Origin: Alphaproteobacteria bacterium
Lineage (GTDB): Bacteria; Pseudomonadota; Alphaproteobacteria; Sphingomonadales; Emcibacteraceae
DNA length: 64,000 bases
Assembly (NCBI GenBank): GCA_030428615.1
Contig: JAUIDN010000010.1
Location: 48,456 to 112,455, forward strand
Direction of reading: 5' to 3'
Shown: positions 45,862 to 54,135 of the stretch, in pieces
Layout: each line of letters opens with the position of its first letter
Position numbering within the stretch: the stretch's first letter is position 1
Position numbers and translations under genes: made by a program
Notes under the pieces: model-generated
What the model was told of the DNA's origin: nothing
The model's database searches: none
The model's input: only the letters and a program-made list of their open reading frames with translations

Positions 45862-46641
45862 TTAAATCACGCCCGGGAATGCACCGCCATCGAGTAAAAT
45901 ATTCTGGCCTGTTACAAACCCGGCATTGGCGGAACACAACCATCCGCATGCGGCCCCAAACTCTTCAGGGCGACCAAAGCGGCCCGCCGGGTTCGCAGCC
46001 ATGCGACCGACCCGAGCCTCTTCTTCGCTGATACCCCTTGCTTTGGCCTCACCCGCTATCACTTCGGCGATACGGTCAGTTTCAAATGGCCCTGGCAGCA
46101 GGTTATTGATTGTCACATTATCCTTCACCGTTGTTCGCGATACGCCCGCCACGAAGCCTGTAAGACCAGCACGGGCGCCATTTGAAAGACCAAGAACGTT
46201 GATCGGTGCCTTCACAGCACCCGACGTAATATTGATGATCCGGCCAAACTTTCGTTCAATCATCCCGTCAACCACCGCTTTGATCAGCTCAATTGGCGTG
46301 AGCATGTTTGAATCAAGTGCCTTGATCCAGGTGTCACGGTCCCAGTCCCGGAAATTTCCGGTTGGTGGACCAGCGGCATTATTGATCAGGATATCCGGTT
46401 CCGGGCAGGCGGCGAGAATTTTTTCTCTTCCTTCCACTGTCGTTACGTCGCAAGCCACTGCTGTTACTTCCGACCCGGTTGTTTCGCGTATTTCCTGCGC
46501 GGTTTTTTCAAGCGCTTCCTCATTCCGGCCATTGATAAAAACATGAACGCCGTCTTTGGCCAGGGTCATGGCGCATGCCTTGCCCAGTCCTTTTGACGAT
46601 GCGCAGATGATCGCTTTGCGTCCTTTAATTCCTAAATCCAT
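45862..46641 (-). CDS. SDR-family oxidoreductase (3-oxoacyl-ACP reductase-like)
   Basis: Classical short-chain dehydrogenase of 259 residues. The cofactor motif reads ASSKGLGKA in place of TGxxxGxG, followed by INNAAGPP, an active-site region with ITSGAVKAP, and a C-terminal NILLDGGAFPG. At the YxxxK position the sequence appears to read LSNGARAG (Tyr and Lys not evident), as in some atypical SDRs. It is the third gene downstream of the GntR regulator on the minus strand and may belong to the hydantoin-type catabolic locus. Substrate unknown. Confidence 0.78.
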   Translation of the reverse strand: MDLGIKGRKAIICASSKGLGKACAMTLAKDGVHVFINGRNEEALEKTAQEIRETTGSEVTAVACDVTTVEGREKILAACPEPDILINNAAGPPTGNFRDWDRDTWIKALDSNMLTPIELIKAVVDGMIERKFGRIINITSGAVKAPINVLGLSNGARAGLTGFVAGVSRTTVKDNVTINNLLPGPFETDRIAEVIAGEAKARGISEEEARVGRMAANPAGRFGRPEEFGAACGWLCSANAGFVTGQNILLDGGAFPGVI

Positions 46642-46744
46642 TTTCCTGCTCCTGTTTAATTAATCTTTTTTACCGCTTTGGATGATTTTTTTCTTATCGC
46701 TTTTTGTCATCCTGATATTTCATTTTATTATACCGACCCCATTA

Positions 46745-47407
46745 CTATACAGAACCCAGTGCCGCGACCGCCATGGAGACACCCGCCCAGCAGGGGTCAA
46801 TCACCGGTACACCCAACAAATCCTGTAACCATGCGCGGTGCACGCCCATACCCGCACATCCCAATATAATTGATTTCGCATCATGTCTTTCAATCAATTG
46901 TCGCCCCATCATTTCAATACGCGGTCTGGCATGGTCAATATCTTCCAGCTCAAGCACACCCAAATCAAGCGGCAAGTCACCGGCAAGTCTGTCAGCAAGG
47001 CCTGCCTGTTCAACCTGCTTCTGATGCCGCTTTACCGAAAGGCCTGAGATTGACAGCATCCCAAATTTACCGCCCATATTTGCCGCCATATGCATCGCAC
47101 TTTCAGCGATACCAAAAACATTTTGATAACCGATTTTGCGAAGTTCCCCGACCCCGGGATCGCAGAAGCAGGCAATCACATAAGCATCGGCCTTTTCCCG
47201 TTGAACGAATTCTGTGGTCAATTTATTTGCAAGCATGACATCAACGGTAGTTTCAATTGCGGGCGGGGCAGCATCAATCTGCGTATAACGAATATCAACA
47301 TTCAATAATCTGCTGGGATCGGCGAGTTCTTTTTCCAGACCTTCGGTAACCGAACAGGACGAATTGGCATTGATGACCAGAATTTTTGCATCGGGAGAAG
47401 GTGCCAT
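46745..47407 (-). CDS. Asp/Glu/hydantoin racemase-family protein
   Basis: A 220-residue protein of the aspartate/glutamate racemase superfamily, closest in look to hydantoin racemase. It has the start ILVINANSS and two cysteine sites for two-base catalysis: ACFCDPGV and LGCAGMG. It starts three bases after the GntR gene and is divergent from a hydantoinase. This context supports racemisation of a 5-substituted hydantoin. A maleate-isomerase-like or other role remains possible. Confidence 0.8.
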   Translation of the reverse strand: MAPSPDAKILVINANSSCSVTEGLEKELADPSRLLNVDIRYTQIDAAPPAIETTVDVMLANKLTTEFVQREKADAYVIACFCDPGVGELRKIGYQNVFGIAESAMHMAANMGGKFGMLSISGLSVKRHQKQVEQAGLADRLAGDLPLDLGVLELEDIDHARPRIEMMGRQLIERHDAKSIILGCAGMGVHRAWLQDLLGVPVIDPCWAGVSMAVAALGSV

Positions 47408-47410
47408 TTC

Positions 47411-48109
47411 CTATATGCCCCAATGTTCAAATATACTTTTATGGACATTGTTGATATGACGCGCCATGCGCGCGGAAGCCAATGTGCCATCCCGCCGTTC
47501 CAGTGCGTCAATGATATCCAGATGTTCTTTGTTGCCCGGCTGCATTCTATTAGGCATTCTTTCATGATCAAACATCGCCGTTCGTCTTCGCAGATCATTA
47601 ATGAGTTCCACCAATAATTTGTTATTCGATGCTTCGGCGATGAAGTTATGAAACATGTCATCGACTTCTCGAAGTTCCGTCGCATTCGTCGTTCTGTTCT
47701 CCAAAAGTTTTTCGATAGCTGTACGGACCTTCTGAAGTTCCTTTGCATCTATATTCTTGGCCGCCTCTCTTGCAGCATCACATTCAAGCAGTTTTCTAAC
47801 GTGAAGTATCTCTACAAATTCCTTGAGGCGTACCTCTCGCACAATCACCCGACCCGCTTTTCTCTCTACCAGTCCTTCTGCTTCCAGTCGTCCGATTGCT
47901 TCACGGACGGGCGTGCGCGATACATTCATCATTTCCGCAAGCCTGCGTTCCTGTAATGGGTCGCCATAAGATAACTCGCCATTCATAATCATCCCGCTAA
48001 TCAATCGATATGTTCTTTCACTAAGACTATCAGAATCCGCACCAGGCTCTTGATTATCCACTATTTTTGTGGTTTTTCGGTCTTGGTTGCCATCTCTGGG
48101 AGTTAACAT
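47411..48109 (-). CDS. GntR-family regulator (FCD/FadR subfamily)
   Basis: A 232-residue repressor/activator. The N-terminal winged helix (about 28-95) includes YGDPLQERRLAEMMNVSRTPVREAIGRLE, abridged here as the R-TPVREA signature. The C-terminal all-helical FCD domain (about 105-225) has conserved Asp and His metal/ligand positions. It lies between the racemase-type gene and the divergent hydantoinase gene. Three operator-like repeats sit 22-53 bases upstream of its start codon, so autoregulation and control of both arms is likely. Confidence 0.88.
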   Translation of the reverse strand: MLTPRDGNQDRKTTKIVDNQEPGADSDSLSERTYRLISGMIMNGELSYGDPLQERRLAEMMNVSRTPVREAIGRLEAEGLVERKAGRVIVREVRLKEFVEILHVRKLLECDAAREAAKNIDAKELQKVRTAIEKLLENRTTNATELREVDDMFHNFIAEASNNKLLVELINDLRRRTAMFDHERMPNRMQPGNKEHLDIIDALERRDGTLASARMARHINNVHKSIFEHWGI

Positions 48110-48130
48110 TAAATTGCCCTCTTGCTAATT

Positions 48131-48162
48131 TGGTGTACCAATGGTATACCAAATGAATACCA
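48131..48162. promoter_or_regulatory. Triple GntR-type operator array
   Basis: Three 10-bp boxes start exactly 11 bp apart: TGGTGTACCA (48131-48140), TGGTATACCA (48142-48151, a perfect palindrome) and TGAATACCA within 48153-48162. TNGTATACNA-like palindromes are typical of FadR/VanR-type GntR proteins. The 11-bp phasing puts all boxes on one face of the helix. They lie in the 131-base gap between the divergent gntR and hydantoinase genes. Confidence 0.72.
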
Positions 48163-48240
48163 AACACAAATATTAATTAATTGTTTATAAACATTAATAA
48201 AATTAACCATAATAATTAATAAAGTAAACCGGAATATAGA

Positions 48241-49704
48241 ATGGAAAATTACGATCTTGTCATTAGAAACGGCGTTACTGCGACGCATAAAGAAAGCGTG
48301 AAACAGGATATTGGCATAAGAGGTGGCAAAATTGTCACACTCGGTGAGATAGAAGAAAAAGGGACAAGGGAAATTGATGCCGAGGGCCTGTTGGTGTTGC
48401 CCGGCGGTATTGACGCCCACTGCCATATCGAACAAAAATCTTCATCGGGAATTATGACCGCAGATGATTTTTACAGCGGGTCCGTATCTGCAGCTTTTGG
48501 CGGGACAACAACATTGCTTCCCTTCGCGGCGCAACATCGCGGTCAAAGTTTGCGGCAGGTTGTCGACGAATATATGGCATGTGCCAAACCAAAATCTGTC
48601 ATCGATTATGGCTTTCATTTAATCATATCCGACGCATCTGACGCCATCATTGGACAGGAACTTCCGGCCATGATTGAAGACGGAATTACATCCTTTAAAA
48701 TTTATATGACCTATGACGATCTGAAACTTGACGATTATGAAATTCTAAATGTTCTGGCCGCGGCGAGGCGCGAGCAGGCCATGGTCATGATCCATGCAGA
48801 AAATCATGATGTGATCAGATGGATCACCGAAAAACTTCTTGAACAGGGAAAGGGCGCACCAAAATATCATGCCGTCGCCCATGCGCGGATAGCGGAAAGG
48901 GAAGCGACACACCGGGCGATATCGCTGGCCGAATTATTGGACACGCCGATGCTGGTTGTACACGTTTCATCCGAAGCCGCCCTTAACGAAATTCGTCGGG
49001 CCCAGAAAAGGGGTCTTAAAATTTATGGTGAGACCTGCCCACAATATTTGTTCCTGACCATTGACGATCTTGATAAGGATGGAATGGATGGGGCAATGTT
49101 CTGTTGCAGCCCGCCGCCCCGTGATACGGCATCCCAGGAAGCGATATGGGAAGGTCTGATTGATGGCAGCTTTACCGTTTTTTCATCAGATCATGCACCT
49201 TATAGATATGATGGCTCCGGCAAGTTAGCGGCTGGCCCAGAACCGACATTCGATAAAATCGCCAATGGCGTCCCCGGACTGGAGATCCGGATGCCGCTTC
49301 TATTTTCGGAAGGGGTGGGCAAAGGACGAATGGATATACACCGGTTCGTTGAACTCACTGCAACCAACGCCGCTAAAACATATGGCCTTTATCCCAGAAA
49401 AGGAACCATCGCTATTGGCTCCGACGCCGACATAGCATTATGGGACGCGCAAAAGGAAGTAAAAATCACAGCGGAAAACATCCATGACAACATGGATTAC
49501 ACACCCTATGAGGGACGTATCGCCAAGGGATGGCCAACAACCGTGATCAGTCGGGGACGTATCGTCATCGAAAATGAAGAGCTTAAAGTTGAACGTGGAT
49601 CCGGCCAATATTTAAAACGGGAGCGACCGGAAGCCGCAAAACCGACTGGCCGGCTTGTCCCCGAAATTGACCCGAAAACAAATTTTGACGCAAAATTTAT
49701 ATAA
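48241..49704 (+). CDS. D-hydantoinase/dihydropyrimidinase
   Basis: Cyclic-amidase of the amidohydrolase superfamily, 487 residues. Binuclear metal site: His60 and His62 in GGIDAHCHIE, carboxylated Lys153 in TSFKIYMTYDD, further His in MIHAENHD and VVHVSS, and catalytic Asp in FSSDHAPY. It opens hydantoin or dihydropyrimidine rings to N-carbamoyl amino acids. First gene of the plus-strand arm of the locus. The pathway's usual next enzyme, an N-carbamoylase, is not encoded nearby, so the true ring substrate may be something else. Confidence 0.9.
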   Translation: MENYDLVIRNGVTATHKESVKQDIGIRGGKIVTLGEIEEKGTREIDAEGLLVLPGGIDAHCHIEQKSSSGIMTADDFYSGSVSAAFGGTTTLLPFAAQHRGQSLRQVVDEYMACAKPKSVIDYGFHLIISDASDAIIGQELPAMIEDGITSFKIYMTYDDLKLDDYEILNVLAAARREQAMVMIHAENHDVIRWITEKLLEQGKGAPKYHAVAHARIAEREATHRAISLAELLDTPMLVVHVSSEAALNEIRRAQKRGLKIYGETCPQYLFLTIDDLDKDGMDGAMFCCSPPPRDTASQEAIWEGLIDGSFTVFSSDHAPYRYDGSGKLAAGPEPTFDKIANGVPGLEIRMPLLFSEGVGKGRMDIHRFVELTATNAAKTYGLYPRKGTIAIGSDADIALWDAQKEVKITAENIHDNMDYTPYEGRIAKGWPTTVISRGRIVIENEELKVERGSGQYLKRERPEAAKPTGRLVPEIDPKTNFDAKFI

Positions 49705-49713
49705 GGAAATGTG

Positions 49714-50652
49714 ATGAGCGGAAAACTGACAGAAAAAGCAAACGGCGTTTATATTATCTCAGCGACCCCCTTCCTCGAAAACGGGGCAATTGACATGGAA
49801 AGCGCGGATCGATTGACGGATTTTTATCTTGAAAGGGATGTAAGCGGGATAACCATTTTAGGCATGATGGGAGAAGCCCCAAAGCTGACAACGCAAGAAG
49901 CAAAAACATTCATGGAACGCGTTCTGAAACGTGTTGATGGCGTTGTGCCCGTTATCGTGGGTGTAAGCAATCCCGGCATGGATAATCTGGCGAGCCTTTC
50001 AAGCAGTGCAATGGATCTGGGCGCCGCCGGTGTCATGGTTGCACCTTTTGCCGCACACAAAACTGACACGGCAATATTCGATTATTTTGCGGCCGTTGCC
50101 AAAAAACTGGGCCCTGATATACCACTCGTTTATCAGGACTACCCGTTTGTCACAGGGGCCAATGTATCGGTTGACTGTCTTCTGCGTATTGTTAGCGAAA
50201 TTCCGCAAATGGTGATGTTAAAACACGAAGATTGGCCCGGCCTTGGCAAACTGTCAGCATTTCGCGCCAAATCAGATGCTGAGGGCCTACGGCGGATAAG
50301 CATTCTCTGCGGCAATGGCGGGCTTTACCTGCCGCAGGAGCTTGGCCGCGGCGCGGACGGTGCCATGACAGGTTTTGCCTATCCTGAAATGTTGGTTCAG
50401 GTATGTAAAAAGCACGCTGCTGGCGACAGTGACGGTGCAGAGGATATTTATGACGCTTACCTGCCCCTTGTCCGCCATGAGCAACAGCCGGGATATGGCC
50501 TTGCCGTCAGAAAAGAGGTATTAAGAAGGCGTGGCGCAATTTCATCTGCCAAAACGCGGGAGCCGGGACCATCGCTCAGCGAACAGGACCATAAGGACCT
50601 TGACCGGTTACTTAACAGGCTGGAAAGAAGATTGGCTAACCTTGATGTATAA
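49714..50652 (+). CDS. DapA/NAL-family lyase
   Basis: TIM-barrel class I aldolase/lyase of 312 residues. The Schiff-base lysine is in MLKHEDWPG, the helper Tyr in VYQDYPF, and the N-terminal loop reads LGMMGEAPKLT where DHDPS proteins have GTTGE. The loop differences make true dihydrodipicolinate synthase unlikely; a 2-oxo-acid aldolase, dehydratase or similar is more likely. The ATG at 49714 is chosen over the GTG at 49711 because of AAGGAA at 49703-49708. It is cotranscribed with the hydantoinase (9 bases) and overlaps the transporter gene. Confidence 0.85.
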   Translation: MSGKLTEKANGVYIISATPFLENGAIDMESADRLTDFYLERDVSGITILGMMGEAPKLTTQEAKTFMERVLKRVDGVVPVIVGVSNPGMDNLASLSSSAMDLGAAGVMVAPFAAHKTDTAIFDYFAAVAKKLGPDIPLVYQDYPFVTGANVSVDCLLRIVSEIPQMVMLKHEDWPGLGKLSAFRAKSDAEGLRRISILCGNGGLYLPQELGRGADGAMTGFAYPEMLVQVCKKHAAGDSDGAEDIYDAYLPLVRHEQQPGYGLAVRKEVLRRRGAISSAKTREPGPSLSEQDHKDLDRLLNRLERRLANLDV

Positions 50653-52138
50653 ACCATCCGTGATCAAACAGTTTCTGATAAGCGCATTATTATGGATGGT
50701 TTGGTCAGGCATTGCCGCAGCACAAACAGACGGGGAAGACCCCATAATCGTCGGTGCAAATATCGGCAATGTCCCCTGGGAATTTCAGGATACGGATGGC
50801 GCGTTCATCGGGTTTGAAATAGATCTGGTCACTGAAATCGGCGCTCGTCTGAATCAGGATTTGGAAATCATCAATGTTCCATTTAACGGATTATTTGCAG
50901 CCGTTCAATCCGGCCGGATTGATATTGCCATTTCATCCATTGGTATTACAGAAAAACGCCTTCAGTCTGTTTCCTTTACACAGCCCTATTATGACAGCGA
51001 CCAGTCGTTGACCACCGTGGTCGGCAGCGGCATCACAAACCTGAACGATTTGCGCGGGCAGGTCGTTGCTGTAGATACCGGCTCCACCGGGGATATGTGG
51101 GCAACAGAAAATCAGGAAAAATACGGCTTTTCGGAAATCCGCCGCTACGAGGGACTTGCGCCGGCGATGCTTGACGTGGTTATCGGACGGGTTAAAGGAT
51201 ACATAAGCGACATTCCGGCACTTCTTTATTATGTGAAAGACAAGCCAAACCTTGCGGTTGTGGAACGCATCCCGACAGGCGGTCAATATGCACTGATGCT
51301 TGGCAAGTCATCATCACTGACAAATGACGTTAATGAAATCATTACGGATCTGAAACAAGAAGGATTTATCAATCAACTTCATGAAAAATGGTTCGGCGCA
51401 CCGGCAGATGTCGGCACATCGACTGTTGATGTTGTCCCTATGCCAAGGCCGAGCAGCGGGCTGATATTTAATTTTGTTGAAACATTCCTGAATATGGATG
51501 TTTTCATGCAAACCTATCCCATGCTCATCGCCGGGCTTTTTACCACCATTCAACTTGGCGCGCTGGCAATCGTGGCAGGGCTGGTCCTTGGGTTATGCCT
51601 GGCATTGGTCCGCCTTTACGCAAACAGAATTCTACAAATCATTGTCAAAGCTTATATAGATGTTTTCCGTTCAATACCATTATTGGTCCTGCTTATCATT
51701 ATATTTTATGCACTGCCGTTTGTGGGGTTAAGTTTATCCCCTTTTTACGCCGCCGCCGTTGCGCTGACACTTGTTTCGGGTGCTTACACCGCCGAAATTT
51801 TCCGGGCCGGGATAGAAGCAATTCCCAAAGGCCAGTTTGAAGCGTCACAGGCGCTGGGGCTTGGATATGTCCATATGATGAGGGATGTCATTCTCCCACA
51901 GGCCATAAAAATCGTTATCCCGCCCCTGACAAATAACTGCATTAACGTGATCAAGGATACGGCCCTCGCATCGGTGGTTGCTATGCCTGACCTGTTAAAA
52001 CAGGCAACACAGGCACAAGCGGTCGCCGCCAATCCAACGCCGCTTATTGCCGCAGCGGTTATTTATCTGATGTTCCTGTTACCACTGGTTCTCTGGGTAT
52101 CCCGTCTTGAGACAAAATTTAAAACGGGGGACAGATAA
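50645..52138 (+). CDS. Amino-acid ABC transporter, solute-binding/permease fusion
   Basis: One 497-residue polypeptide combines a signal peptide (ending IAAAQ), a family 3 solute-binding domain (about 30-265, with [12 protein letters not shown] and [13 protein letters not shown]), and a HisM-type permease domain (about 295-490) with about five membrane helices and the EAA loop [22 protein letters not shown]. Polar amino acids or their derivatives are the usual cargo. The start ATG overlaps the stop of the lyase gene by 8 bases. The ATPase gene follows with a one-base overlap. Confidence 0.9.
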   Translation: MYKPSVIKQFLISALLWMVWSGIAAAQTDGEDPIIVGANIGNVPWEFQDTDGAFIGFEIDLVTEIGARLNQDLEIINVPFNGLFAAVQSGRIDIAISSIGITEKRLQSVSFTQPYYDSDQSLTTVVGSGITNLNDLRGQVVAVDTGSTGDMWATENQEKYGFSEIRRYEGLAPAMLDVVIGRVKGYISDIPALLYYVKDKPNLAVVERIPTGGQYALMLGKSSSLTNDVNEIITDLKQEGFINQLHEKWFGAPADVGTSTVDVVPMPRPSSGLIFNFVETFLNMDVFMQTYPMLIAGLFTTIQLGALAIVAGLVLGLCLALVRLYANRILQIIVKAYIDVFRSIPLLVLLIIIFYALPFVGLSLSPFYAAAVALTLVSGAYTAEIFRAGIEAIPKGQFEASQALGLGYVHMMRDVILPQAIKIVIPPLTNNCINVIKDTALASVVAMPDLLKQATQAQAVAANPTPLIAAAVIYLMFLLPLVLWVSRLETKFKTGDR

Positions 52139-52875
52139 TGGCCTCACTGATAAAACTGGAAAATGTGACAAAGCATTATGGAGACTTTAAAGCACTTGAC
52201 GGTATCAATCTGGAAATTGCAGAGGGCGAAGTGGTTTGCGTGATCGGCCCGTCGGGCTCCGGCAAATCAACAATGATACGCTGTATAAACCTTCTGGAGC
52301 AATATGACAAAACCGGATCAATCACTGTTGATGGTGTATTGGTGCAAAAGGGAAGCAACCTTAAAACCGTGCGTGCCGAAGTCGGCATGGTATTCCAAAG
52401 TTTTAATCTGTTTCCCCATTTGACCATATTAAAAAATATCATGCTTGCCCCCATGCGCACCAAAGGTATATTCAAAGCAGACGCGGAAATAAAAGCACGG
52501 GAACTGCTTGCAAAGGTCGGCATATCGGAGCAGGCCGACAAATACCCAACCCAGCTATCCGGCGGTCAACAGCAACGCGTTGCCATCGCCCGCGCCCTTG
52601 CGATGGAACCAAAAGCACTGTTGTTTGATGAACCAACATCGGCGCTCGATCCAGAAATGGTTGGCGAAGTGCTTGATGTCATCAAAAAGCTGGCTGAAAC
52701 CGGTGTTACGATGGTTGTAGTTACACATGAAATGGGGTTTGCCCGGCAGGTCGCAGACCGTGTCATTTTTATGGATGAGGGAAATATTGTCGAGCAGGGA
52801 ACGCCGCGTGAAATTTTTGATAATCCAAAGGAAAAAAGAACACGAAACTTCCTTCGAGCAGTATTAAATCATTGA
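52138..52875 (+). CDS. Amino-acid ABC transporter ATP-binding protein
   Basis: GlnQ/HisP-like ATPase of 245 residues: Walker [11 protein letters not shown]-loop [11 protein letters not shown], signature LSGGQQQR, Walker [12 protein letters not shown] and H-loop VVTHEMGFA. It starts on the last base of the permease stop codon (TAATG), which implies coupled translation with the fused transporter. The cargo is presumably the compound degraded by this operon. Confidence 0.93.
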   Translation: MASLIKLENVTKHYGDFKALDGINLEIAEGEVVCVIGPSGSGKSTMIRCINLLEQYDKTGSITVDGVLVQKGSNLKTVRAEVGMVFQSFNLFPHLTILKNIMLAPMRTKGIFKADAEIKARELLAKVGISEQADKYPTQLSGGQQQRVAIARALAMEPKALLFDEPTSALDPEMVGEVLDVIKKLAETGVTMVVVTHEMGFARQVADRVIFMDEGNIVEQGTPREIFDNPKEKRTRNFLRAVLNH

Positions 52876-52905
52876 GAACTAAATAAATTTATAAGGAATA
52901 AACAA

Positions 52906-54135
52906 GTGGCACTTAATATGAAATATGTCCGGGAACAATTTCCCGGCTTAAAGAATAACTGGATCTTCATGGATAATGCAGGTGGCTCACAAATATTAAA
53001 AGGCGTCATGGATAAAATTCAGGAATATTATTATTCGAATAACGTGCAACTTGGCGGCAGCTACGAAGTTTCTCAAAATGCCGCGAAGGCCTTCATGAAT
53101 GGGCGTGAAAATATGGTGACCCTGTTTAATGCAGCCCGGCCGGAGGAAATTGTTTTTGGCCCATCTACAACGGTGTTGCTTCAGTTTCTATCCAAAGCGA
53201 TGGTTGATCAATTTTCCGCAGGCGATGAAGTGATTGTAACAATCACCGATCACGAATCCAATATCGGTCCGTGGGTCTGGCTTGAAGAGCGCGGCGTTAT
53301 CATCAAGTTCTGGCCGATGAACAAGGAAACATATGAACTGGACCTTGAACATCTTGACAAGCTCATGACTGAGAAAACGAAGCTCGTTGCCTTTACCCAC
53401 GTTTCAAATCTTCTTGGGACCATCAACCCGGTCAAGGAAATAACAAAATTTGTCCATGACCGCGGGGCTATGGTTTGCGTTGATGCCGTCGCCTATGCCC
53501 CGCATCGCGCCGTTGATGTGCGCGACTGGGACGTCGATTTCTATGCCCTTAGCCTCTATAAAGTTTATGGCCCGCACCATGCGGCGCTTTATTGTCGTTA
53601 TGATCATATGGAAAAACTAGCCAGTCTTTACCATTATTTTTATGGCCGCGATAAAATTCCGGCCAAGATGGAGCCGGGCAATGCAAATTACGAGCTTTCA
53701 TATGGTTCCGGGGCAATTGTCGATTATCTGGTCACGCTGGGTGAGCAGGCGGGTGAGACCGGCTCCAGACGTGACAAAATCGTTGCCGCGTTCGAGGATA
53801 TAGAACAGCAGGAAACAATATTATGCGAACAAGTGCTCAGTTACCTTAGGAAGCGGAATGATTGTAAAATCCTCGGCATAAGAGACGGGAAAGATCCCCG
53901 GCGCGTGCCGACAATTGCATTTACAATTGACGGTAAAGATCCGGAAAAAATATGTCTGGAAATGGATAAACACAAAATCGCCATCCGCTTTGGCGATTTT
54001 CATGCACGGCGCCTCGCCGACAATTTGAATATCACGCATGATAACGGTGCGGTGCGTGTTTCACTTACCCATTATAACACGGTGGAAGAAGTTGAAACGC
54101 TCATTGCCGCTCTCGATCAAATATTAGGCACGTAA
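52906..54135 (+). CDS. Class V PLP enzyme, cysteine-desulfurase-like without the cysteine
   Basis: A 409-residue fold-type I PLP enzyme. It has MDNAGGSQ near the start, a DHESN region, VDAVAYAPH, and the PLP lysine Lys219 in LSLYKVYGPHH. The C-terminal segment where SufS/NifS have their sulfur-carrying cysteine reads IAIRFGDFHARRL with no Cys. It matches the cysteine desulfurase-like (TIGR01976-type) group, whose functions include lyases and epimerases. The start is GTG 52906 with AAGGA eight bases before. Last gene of the catabolic arm; its end overlaps the convergent CoA ligase by 12 bases. Confidence 0.82.
   Translation: MALNMKYVREQFPGLKNNWIFMDNAGGSQILKGVMDKIQEYYYSNNVQLGGSYEVSQNAAKAFMNGRENMVTLFNAARPEEIVFGPSTTVLLQFLSKAMVDQFSAGDEVIVTITDHESNIGPWVWLEERGVIIKFWPMNKETYELDLEHLDKLMTEKTKLVAFTHVSNLLGTINPVKEITKFVHDRGAMVCVDAVAYAPHRAVDVRDWDVDFYALSLYKVYGPHHAALYCRYDHMEKLASLYHYFYGRDKIPAKMEPGNANYELSYGSGAIVDYLVTLGEQAGETGSRRDKIVAAFEDIEQQETILCEQVLSYLRKRNDCKILGIRDGKDPRRVPTIAFTIDGKDPEKICLEMDKHKIAIRFGDFHARRLADNLNITHDNGAVRVSLTHYNTVEEVETLIAALDQILGT

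Noticed and set aside
45926..46546. A 206-codon open frame antisense to the SDR gene
   Set aside because: Serine/arginine/proline-rich shadow of a clear SDR; nothing supports it as a gene.
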